From Casuarina equisetifolia (Eukaryota > Streptophyta > Magnoliopsida > Fagales > Casuarinaceae): a DNA stretch of 64,000 nt. Positions 37,950-47,085 of the stretch are shown here, piece by piece. The notes below the pieces were generated by a model. The model saw only the letters and a program-made list of their open reading frames with translations. It did not search any database and had not been told where the DNA came from. The stretch covers positions 5,277,501 to 5,341,500 of the forward strand of contig CM052361.1 of NCBI GenBank assembly GCA_028551475.1, in the 5' to 3' direction. The number at the start of each line of letters is the position of its first letter. Within the stretch, counting starts at the first letter, position 1. The position numbers were made by a program, and so were the translations under genes.

Positions 37950-39621
37950 GCACGCACAAAGAGCGAAGGGAAGGATGGAAGATTCTCACAATGCCGTGAT
38001 TTTCTTAGAAAAGATAAAAATCAAAGGAAACTAATTTACTCCTTTTTCTGATATTAAAAAAGGAAAGGTAGTAGGCGTTTTTATTTCTCATAATTGTGAA
38101 AATAAATAAATAAATAAATAAATAAAAGCTACGAAAAGAAAAAGTATTTGGGAGTGGAAGAGGAAAACGGTTGGGCACAGGGGTAAGAGGGCTGTTTCTG
38201 TGTCAAATGAGCGGAACTACCGGTCGTCCGCTTCCTGGTATGCCATCATGTCTGGTTTGGCCGCCCAGATTGCCTGCGACTCCCATTTTTTATTCTTTTG
38301 TCGTTACTCATGTTTTACTATTTTATTATTGTGTCTCGTTTTAAATATTATTTTATGAGGACTACATAGTCTTTATAAGTCAACCTTTTTTAAAATAAAA
38401 ACATAAAACTTAACATGATATCGACATTTATAAATCGAATAACATAAGAGATGCTCTTATGATATTTGTTCAAGTTGTGAATGTCAAGTTTCATATTAAT
38501 AAAGTAAAAGTTGAACTTTGTAGTGAAATGTGATTTTATTATGTTTTTAGAGTAAGAATAAACTTTTTAATGTGATATCAAAGTTAATATGGAAACTAAC
38601 ACAATAAAATAGACTACTATGTTAACATTATGAATATTTAGTCTCATATTAATAAGCATGAGTTGGAATTTTTAATTAAATGTGGGTTTATGTTGCTATT
38701 TAAAGTAAGAATATCTTTTTAATGCATATTAGAGTCCAAATTCTCATTTAACACCTTTATAAATATGAATTAATTCAAAGTTTATATAGAAGACAAAACC
38801 ATAAAATAAACTATTAGGTTGAGCAATTGTGTTAACAATGTAAATATCTAGTTGTACATTAATAAGTATAAGTTAATATTCTAAATTAAATGTGATTTTA
38901 TTCTATCTTTTGTGTTAAGGATTGGAACTTAAATTCTCACTTAACACTCTGACAAATATAGATAAATTCAAAACTTATTCAAAGGACACTATAGAATGGA
39001 CTATTAGGTTACAGAATTGTGTTTGTAAATATCTAATCTCATATTATTAAGATATGAGTTAGAATTTTTAGTTAAATGTAAATGTGTCCCTTCATTTAAA
39101 GTGAGAATAAAAGCTTCAAACCAATATTATTCACAAACTTCCAATTTTTATTCCAGTAGTTCAAAGAAGTACTAAAATCCTTATATTATTTGTAATTAGC
39201 TGTCACAAAATTTCTATCACTTCACAAAAGTAACAAAAGATCTCTAAGTACCATCCCATTAACAAAATTAAATATTAAAATGCAAACCACCCTTGTGAAG
39301 CAGAAAGCGTTGGCTATGCTGTTAAACTTCAATGCCAAACCATGCATGGTTAAGTATATCTTTTATTTCGTTATCCTCTTTGCGATTTTGAGCAACATGT
39401 ATCACAGCGAAATCTAGTCATCACAAAAAGCACGTATATTTTATTTTGAAACATCAGAACATAGGGGACTTACTACAATATTGAAAAGACTCACTCACGG
39501 CAGAACTGGCTGTTGTATTACACATGAAGTCCAGTTCTCCATGTTTTAATCGTTACACAACAGGTTCTTATTTATAAATATGAAAAGAAAATTAATAAGA
39601 CTTCAAAGTAAGCCTGCCTCC
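37950..39621. repeat. Intergenic region with a degenerate tandem repeat
   Basis: Between the ALIS start and the SUS stop. From about 38440 to 39130 a very AT-rich phrase recurs about every 155-210 bases: 'CATATTAATAAG...GAGTTGGAATTTTTA..TTAAATGTG' followed by 'AGTAAGAATA'. Clear cores lie near 38490, 38648, 38857 and 39036. Copies are strongly diverged. A (TAAA)n-like run lies near 38102-38126. No coding exon seen. Confidence 0.6.
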
Positions 39622-42600
39622 TTAGATCCTTAAGCTCCAAACAACCTGAAAGTAGAATTAGTTGGTTTAAGCGAATTGTTAATGGCTAAAACCAAAATCA
39701 ACAACAATGATCCGAAGTGTTCTTACTTTTGCAGTCGGAACGTTGGGCGTTTTGAGCTGCACAAAAGAGAAAAAAAGATATAGAGCAAATGAATTTCAAC
39801 CAATAACATAGAATGAAAAGTATTTCCAAATAATAATTTATCAAGGATTTTTTAAAAAAAAAAAAACGTAAAATTGAGAGACATTGGTATTACTTCACAT
39901 CAAAACTTGGTTATTACGTGTACCCAGAGAATAGGATTAAGGAGCTCCCGGCGCTTGATTACCTGAGGAAAAGAAACAGATGAGAACATTACTATTTTGA
40001 TTGAACCAGACCACCCACCTTCCTTCTAAGATATGATTTTAGGTAACATGCCTTTTTGACTTGGCGCTTGGCTTTGCCTGTGGTTGTGGCTGTGGCTGTG
40101 GCTGTGGCTGTGGCTGTGGAGCTTGTTCAATTGGGATGGTTATAGTCTCAGCCTGTAACAATCAAGGACATGTCAGAAACAGACGCCGAGGACTGAAGAT
40201 TATTGCAATAAAATCAATTATAAGTGTGTGTAATGATAGACCAAGTTCTTGAATTGGAGATTGTAGAACAGTTGGATGTATCTTTGCTTTGCCAGTTTCT
40301 GATCCTTGTTCATCTGTCTCCAGAAATTGTAAGTGCTCGCCATGTTCATCACCCTGGCTGCATAAATCTTCCAGGTATAGCTACAAGGAGAGAAAAAAAT
40401 GGTTCAAATTTTCTTTCAACATGGTTAGAAAAATAATAGCCCAGAAATCCTCTGGTTATGTGATTACCATTCGTTAATCCTCTGCAAACCCGCTTTCGAA
40501 TACTTGTCCCAGTATGTGGCATTTATCTTGCATTTCTCAAAGAAATCCACAATCTTGTTGCTTGACTCCTCTCCATTGTTGGGATCAATATGGAAACCTG
40601 AGACCTCATCCACGATGATCTCTGCCGGGCCTCCTTGATTGGTTGCAAATGTGGGTAATCCGCAGTTCATTGCTTCGATGACCGTCAGGCCGAAGGCTTC
40701 ATATAAAGCAGGCTGCACAAAAGCCCCCTTTGTGTCAGCAATGCAGCGGTACAGTTCTCCATTGCGTTTCCTGTCAGTTTGTGCTGCGATCCATCTCATC
40801 TGACCCCTGAGCTGGTACTTTTCTATCAGCAAATGCATCTTTTTGATCTCAGCCTGTTCTTCCCTATCCTTTGATTTGGATGGATCAAAGAATCCCCCCA
40901 CTATGACAAGGTTAACCAAACTTCTCAGCTTCTTGTTCTTCCCATACCACTCGGTTAATCCAGTAATGTTCTTCACAACATCGAGCCTTGCCATGGAGAA
41001 GATTATAGGTTTATTCCGGTCTTCTAGATATGAACTGTTACCATACACAGTTCTGTTAGACAAGAGTATGATTTTCATAAGCAGTATAAAACTAGAGCAA
41101 GTTTTCCGTACTCACAAGTGTTCACTGTTATCCGATTTACTGTAAAGCAACTCTTCAATTTCGCGATGAAATGATATGAGTCGTCTTTGTTTCTCAGTGT
41201 GAGGGAAGTAGATGGTCTGGTCAGCTCCAGGGGCAGCGATGTTGAATTTGGGATCAAACACGTTGATGCCTGAAACAACCCTACAGAGCCCCGGGAGGGT
41301 GAAGGCAGCATGGCTTTCATACTGTCCTGGTCTGTCTTTGCTGCAATAAGAACAATCAAATCCATATGAAGCAATCTTTCTTGAATCGAACTTCACAAAG
41401 TTCTTTCTATTGGTATATGTAGGTCTCTGGGTTGTTCTCTAACCTTCCTGCAATCTCCTGGTATGTGCTAGCTATGACAAAGTCCGTTGCGTTCATTGAA
41501 ATTGTATCAGCAATAAATTGGCATGAGAAGTGATACTTAGGCTCAAACTGCTTCCATGCGATATCAGAATTCTCGTACTTAGTCTTCTCTAAAGCATGTG
41601 CAATAGTTGCCTGGTTTTTAAGCAAACTGAATTAGTAAATATGGAAGAGAAACACCATAGTTCCATGACTTGATGAAAAAAGTTGTTTGGAAACTCTTGG
41701 TCTCAAATTCAACACCAAGTCTGTAAATTTTGGACATGTGTTAAAAAAAATTACTTGACAAAGAAAAATCACCTGAGTTATCCCCAGTTTACTAGCTATG
41801 AGAGAAGCCACTAGATTCCCATCAGTATAATTCCCGATGATAAGGTCTGGCTTCCCTTCCATTATGTCGAGGATCTTGACAGTAGCATCCTGTTTAATTC
41901 AAAAAAGATAGAAAGAAGTTGGAAAAAGCAAAAAGAAGTCACGACAGGAAGATTCGAATCATGGATCCACAGAGAGATTGATTACGTGCCTGACTGAACC
42001 TCTCAAGATAGGGATAAATGTCGAATCGAGAAACCCACTGTCGGAGGATCCCATTCTGTGTCTGAAAAGGCACCCGAAGAATGTTCGAGTGCTTTGTACC
42101 AATGATTGGTTCCAATTCCTGGTTGCACTTTGTTCCTCGGGCATCAGGGATGAGTCGAGTTACCTGTAAACATCAGAAAAACATGATTACATCATACTTC
42201 CAACCTTAACTGCTACTGTCTGGAAATTGTTCTTAGCCGTTGAAGACACTAACCACAAGAATTTGAGGCTTCATGTTGAGCCCCTGCCGCTTGATTCTCA
42301 GGAGCATTTCGTCTTCCAGAGCTTTCACTTGATCCAGAATGTAAACGACCTGTTTAAAAGACACAGAAAAACTCCTGCCTGCTTATGTCTGTCAATCCTT
42401 TCACGAAGTTTACTTTCCTTAATGACAAACCAAAACCTTGTACCTGTCCGCCAGTGTCCGGCAAGCCCAGGACATCTGCTTGGCCGAAGTAGCCATGGGG
42501 AGAGAAAATTACGACATTGAATACTGTCGGAAGTCTGCTGAATAACTTCTCCATGTTTATTGGATCAGGTGCTTGGAGTACTTCCGAGATGGCTCTCATT

Positions 42601-43416
42601 GTCTCCTTTACTGTTTGTGCTGTATCTCCCCATCCTTTCTCAAAGCCCCACTCCTTAAACCTGCGCAGAATTTGGTTAGAAGAAATCAATTGTAAGTGTC
42701 TGCAACAAAACCAAGTTTCAGATAGATCACCTCAGCTCAAAATTCTGGTATGGAGTGTCCTGGGGAAGTGACGAGAGGTACACTTCAGCTACTATGAGCG
42801 CCATCTGAAGCTTCGATGGGGTATTGAGGATGTCATTTATGATAAGCTCCTGCAAATTTAAACTTCCTATGAGCATTCAGAAACATGCTTATCCATAACG
42901 GCAAATTCAACATTTCGCAAATGAATCAAATATCTGTTTTCTCATACTTCCCCATGATGTTTCAGTGTCAGCAAGTAGTCCACAAGGGGCTGTGAACATT
43001 CTGCTCTTCCGCTAACCCTCGAAGTTATGAACTTCGAAGCAAAGCTAAGTCCATTTCCGATCGAAGAAGAAAGGGTTAAGTGAGGAACCGCGTAGTCAAA
43101 TGCAGTAAAATCCACTTCCAAAGCATTTTCATCCCTCGCCCTGCAAATTAAAGCGGAGTTATGACACAACCTTTGAGCTACAAGCGGAGAAACAATCCAA
43201 TTAATATAGATGATCAAAGGCAGCGGAGTTGGGAACAAATTATTGTGTCCATCGATGTGTCTGGTTGCCTTTTCTTTCTCATTTTCAAGGTCCTCTACTC
43301 CTTATTGGTTTTGCTTTTGTACAATAAATCCAAACAGAAAAAAATAGTATATAAGAAGAATGTTAGAATGATTTATTCTTTTCTTTAAAATTAGTCAATA
43401 AAATGGAGATACTTTT

Positions 43417-43454
<38 letters not shown>

Positions 43455-44488
43455 AATTGAAAATATCCTCTTTTCATTTAAACTTTTTCTTTAAAATATT
43501 TTCTTTTGAATGTGAAACTTTTGTCTTGTCCATATGTTCTCATCCATTAAGTGATATTGAACGTTAAATCACATAAGTTGAATAGATTTAACTTAAGTTT
43601 TGATAATATATTAAAAGGCCTAAAGATCTCACTTAAAAGTTAATTGAAAGGCTAGAAGTCCTCCTTTAATTTAAACTCTATACTATAACATTTTTTTTTC
43701 AATGCAAGACTTTCATCCTGCAAACAAATATTAGATATTCCTTTATGTTATTTTCAAGACATATTTTCATCTTGAGCATGAAAAAATTGTAAAGACTTAG
43801 TCATTGAGCAAGAGGTATAACACATGAAACATTAGCATAATACCATATTAAGATTATTAATTTCTTTTGTTAAAATCAGTCATTAAGATAAAAAGATACT
43901 ACTACATAGAAGAATAACACGAAATTAAGATATATGCTTTTACACAATTTTCAACAAAGAACAGTATGTCTCAGGGTGGCTAACCAGTTTTCATCTGTTA
44001 TCATTTCTTTAAACTTCAAGTACTCTGTAGTGGTGATGGACTCAACCGATAAATCATCGGAGCTAACTTTAACAAATTCCCAAAATCCAGGACTAGGTCT
44101 GATGGCGAAGGCAACATACGGTGGTACGACAGCAGCCTCCTGCAAATTTCAAGTTTGTGAAGCCGTTGTCGTACTAAAATAATCATTTTTATCTCCAAGG
44201 AAGAGGTGGGTAACAAAGCAAAATAAGAACCTGTGTGGAGCAGAGAATGTAGCCCAGTACGCCCTCCAAGACTTGGTTTCTCTCGTTGCTGTCGTCGATG
44301 ACTTTCTCCATTTCATCCATTAGGTGGTAAAGTTTCATTATCCTTCTTCCCTGGTCGATGTACTTGGCGAAGCACCTCTTCATGTGGTACCGACTCTGCC
44401 TCAAGGCTTCCGGCAGGTTTTCTGCTATAGACTCGGAGCGCTTCAACGTTGCCGCAGAAGGCTTCTGAGCAGCAGTTTCAGAAGACAT
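39622..44488 (-). CDS. SUS: Sucrose synthase, SUS5/6/7-like clade, with C-terminal extension
   Basis: Minus-strand exons: 44231-44488, 43985-44139, 42948-43140, 42731-42849, 42444-42660, 42254-42349, 41990-42163, 41773-41889, 41444-41610, 41116-41340, 40468-41034, 40242-40380, 40048-40152, 39924-39962, 39727-39756, 39622-39645. Frame is continuous for ~874 residues; the last three exons are least certain. The enzyme converts sucrose + UDP to fructose + UDP-glucose. Visible: N-terminal [20 protein letters not shown], typical of the SUS5/6/7 group; sugar-binding [17 protein letters not shown]4 domain in exon 11 with the E-x7-E motif EAFGLTVIE near residue 686. After residue ~809 there is an extension with seven Pro-Gln pairs, then K/R-rich sequence, a feature I associate with this clade (thought to act in phloem). 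The intron after exon 7 has a GC donor. No disabling change seen. Confidence 0.95.
43422..43451. repeat. (TA)n microsatellite in a SUS intron
   Basis: Uninterrupted TA array of about 30 bases in the intron between SUS exons 2 and 3. Confidence 0.95.
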
Positions 44489-44564
44489 AATGAAAGGTTC
44501 TGAAGTTGTTCAAACAAAAAGCAGTTTGGACACGAGTTTGTTTTCCTTAGCTGCTAGGTTTCCG

Positions 44565-44572
44565 AATTTATA
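44565..44572 (-). promoter_or_regulatory. TATA box of the sucrose synthase gene
   Basis: Minus-strand TATAAATT about 77 bases before the SUS start codon (44488). The spacing suits a short 5' leader. Confidence 0.6.
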
Positions 44573-44895
44573 GAGCCATGAATGCCACTAGCTTCAACCA
44601 ATGCATGCATCTGTATCTTTGGAGCTTGCTTGGAGTTTCGGGATTCTACCTTTTTCTGCCTTTAATGGGCCAGAAAAGCATGGTGCAACAGTGCAGGTAG
44701 AAGAACAAAGTAAAGAACATCTCCGAAGCGAGGGAAGGACAAGAAACATAAGATGTCTATGAGAGGAGATTCCTGCTTGAAAAGCCAAGCCTATGGATAC
44801 AATTCTCGCACGGAAGCAGTGGTATCATTCTTTACTTCTTTCTGCGTTTGGCATTTGCAATCATAAGAAGGAATATGTAAAGCTGCCATGCCACA

Positions 44896-45033
44896 CAACA
44901 CCTTACCTTGTCTCCTTGCGTTCTTTAATGTTTGATACTCCACGTTGAGTTTTTGAGTTTCAATCAACACCTTACCTTGTCTCCCTGCGTTCTTTAATGT
45001 TTGATACTCCACGTTGAGTTTTTGAGTTTCAAT
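44896..45033. repeat. 69-bp tandem duplication upstream of SUS
   Basis: Two head-to-tail copies, 44896-44964 and 44965-45033, each starting CAACACCTTACC. I see a single difference in the body (T versus C after GTCTCC), so the duplication is recent. It begins about 400 bases upstream of the SUS start codon. Confidence 0.93.
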
Positions 45034-46391
45034 CAAGATTGTTCACGTCAACTTCCTCCTTTCGTAAATGTTCCCCCCTAGTCTTTTACCTCCTAGGCCA
45101 GCCTGATTCAACGAATCTTGAAGTAATTGTATAAGTTTTATAGTGTTTGATTCATTGACTCTTGTTAAGTCTTATATTACTTAAATTTTCCTTAAAAAGT
45201 AAAGATTCATGTACTTTTGAATTGATTTTTGTTTTATTTTTTATAGAATGCACTTTCTAATAAAGGTTTATAAATTAAGTTTAAATACTACATCTCAACA
45301 CATAATAAGTTCACATGATCTTTGTCCCATCACTCTTATCTTATAACTTGTGGATTAGCTTATGATATGAGTGAGATGGCATATTAAATGGCGGCATGGA
45401 TCTTACATCATCTAAATTTTACTTAAAAATTATCTTTATAAGAAGTAAAAATGTTGATTGTTAAGACAACTATTAGGTAATAAGAAGCTTTTTGAAAATC
45501 TAACTAGAATCAATGTGATCGTTACCTACTTCTCAACCAAGTTACTTGTATAGAGCTAAAGGTTGGAACAACCCATCGAAAATTCTCAACCAAAAAATAA
45601 TCACACCCAATTGGAACTTTTGGATGGAAGGATAAGAAACAAGCTACTTTAGAGTCTTATTTGCATTCAATGAAGAAAGAGTCCTCATTTCTTACGTTAC
45701 GTTTCCAATATTAAAAACTTTGGGGCGGAAAAAAGAAAAAGAAAGAAACAATTTGGGCTGGACCAAGGTAGGCCCAACGCAACCTTGGGCCTTCAATTGA
45801 CAACCCAAGCAGGGCCCGGCCTACCACGTCTATCGATTTTACTCTTTCCATAATTTACTCTATTTACTCAATACTATATGTGTAAATTATGTGAAAGTAG
45901 AGGACTTGAGGCTTCCTACACGTGGAAATTTTTTACATAATATCTTTCACCAAAATATCATGAAAATAATGTAATTTCACTAACAATATATTTTATTAAA
46001 AATAATTAATTATCTTTTTTTTTTAAATGTCACGTATTTATATATCACAAGAGTTATGAGACAAAATTATTTAATTAATCACCCATCACTAAATTTAAAG
46101 ATTGTTCAACTTTCGTTGAACCAGAATAGACTTTAATATACGATATCAGTAAAATTGAATTCAATATATATATGCATATCTCTTTTTTTTTTTTCTTTTT
46201 TTCTTTTTGCAACTTATAAGCATATATGACTTTGTTTTTAATCTTGACAGAAGTGATAAAACCCTGACGTCGGCCCCCAACAAGCGGCGGGAAGACAAAG
46301 AACAAATATAAGAAAACCGGGAGAAGCCGAAAAGCGAACACCGTACACGTGGCAGCGTACTGGCCTTCAATTCCTTAAACCAGGGTCAAAA

Positions 46392-46425
46392 TTAGGGTTT
46401 CGGAGATGAAGACCCGCTATAAATA
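46392..46425 (+). promoter_or_regulatory. Telo-box and TATA box of the snoRNA unit
   Basis: TTAGGGTTT (46392-46400, the complement of the plant telo-box AAACCCTAA) is followed by TATAAATA at 46418-46425. Telo-boxes close to the start site are known in plants for ribosomal-protein and snoRNA genes. A GACCTC triplet repeat follows at about 46430-46447. Confidence 0.65.
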
Positions 46426-46481
46426 CCTTGACCTCGACCTCGACCTCGTCTAAGTCATTGCTAGGAGCCTCCGCTCCGGCG

Positions 46482-46490
46482 ATGGGTGCT
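46482..46490 (+). other. Possible tiny first coding exon (M-G-A) or non-coding host leader
   Basis: ATGGGTGCT is followed at once by a strong donor, GTAAGT (46491). A first intron after a few codons is common in plant ribosomal-protein genes, and M-G-A is the start of ribosomal protein L15. However, I find no second exon encoding L15 (Y-K-Y-V-S-E-L...) or any other ribosomal protein downstream. The exon may be the remnant of a host gene or the leader of a non-coding snoRNA host transcript. Confidence 0.35.
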
Positions 46491-46785
46491 GTAAGTTGCT
46501 GAAGTGTGGGGGTTTTGGGTAAGAGTTGGGGTCTTCAATTCTTTTCGTTCAAGTAGGTGAATGTAAAGTGGCGTCGATTACTGATTACCGGCGTTCCAGC
46601 GGAAGCAGTGGGCGCTTGCGTATGAGCCGACGCCGATAGTTGCTCCGTCTCTGCGAATCTTCGAGAGAGAGAGTCTTGTGGCTCAATCTTTCTTGCAGAT
46701 CTGGACAAATTTCTCTCTTTTCTTTTCGATTCTCTGGTTTTGAATTTATGATTTCGTAAATGAATTTACGTCGTGAAATCGGTGA

Positions 46786-46892
46786 AGGTGGAAGTGAGGA
46801 TTATTTCCCCAAATTATCGACGCTGATTATAACTGTGCTGTTTTAGTGAAATTCTCATTTATGAGAATCCAAGCCAGTCTTCTGATCCATTC
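46786..46892 (+). ncRNA. C/D-box snoRNA-like unit, upstream copy (degenerate)
   Basis: Homologous to the copy 200 bases downstream: both share the CGACGCTGATTA phrase, the TGAGAATCCAAGCCA stretch and the TTCTGATCCAT end. The C box reads GTGAGGA (46794-46800) instead of GTGATGA, the D box CTGA is at 46882-46885, and the terminal stem (TGGA/TCCA) is short. It may be a decayed or a diverged second guide RNA. Confidence 0.5.
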
Positions 46893-46981
46893 TTCGTCGA
46901 CGATTTTACTCTCTTAGTTTTTAAAACTTGTTGATTTTTGTAGATTTTGTTTCAAATGTTCTTGCGTCTTCTGGAATATGT

Positions 46982-47085
46982 GAGAGATGGAAGTGATGAC
47001 TATTTCCCCAGATGATCGACGCTGATTAAACTGAGCGACTCTTTCTCTTTTGAGAATCCAAGCCAAATGTTCTGATCCATCTCTC
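46982..47085 (+). ncRNA. C/D-box snoRNA
   Basis: A perfect 10-bp terminal stem, GAGAGATGGA (46982-46991) with TCCATCTCTC (47076-47085), brings together C box GTGATGA (46993-46999) and D box CTGA (47072-47075). This is the canonical kink-turn layout of 2'-O-methylation guide RNAs. A likely D' box CTGA lies at 47022-47025, with a second CTGA at 47031-47034. The guide upstream of the D box would be within CCAAGCCAAATGTT and that upstream of D' within AGATGATCGACG. I did not recognise the rRNA target or the snoRNA family name. It lies downstream of a telo-box promoter, probably inside a transcript that also contains the upstream copy. Confidence 0.75.

Larger units (their letters stand above)
44489..46391. 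other. Intergenic region between the divergent SUS and snoRNA units
   Basis: SUS promoter side (44489 to about 45050) with a TATA box and a 69-bp tandem duplication, then AT-rich DNA. Around 45750-45830 a GC-richer patch has several GGCCCA/TGGGCC motifs (site II-like). A G-box CACGTG is at 46346-46351, about 70 bases before the TATA box of the next unit. No coding exon recognised. Confidence 0.55.

Noticed and set aside
40843..41145. Plus-strand 100-codon frame over SUS exons
   Set aside because: Antisense to the sucrose synthase GT4 domain; no independent support.
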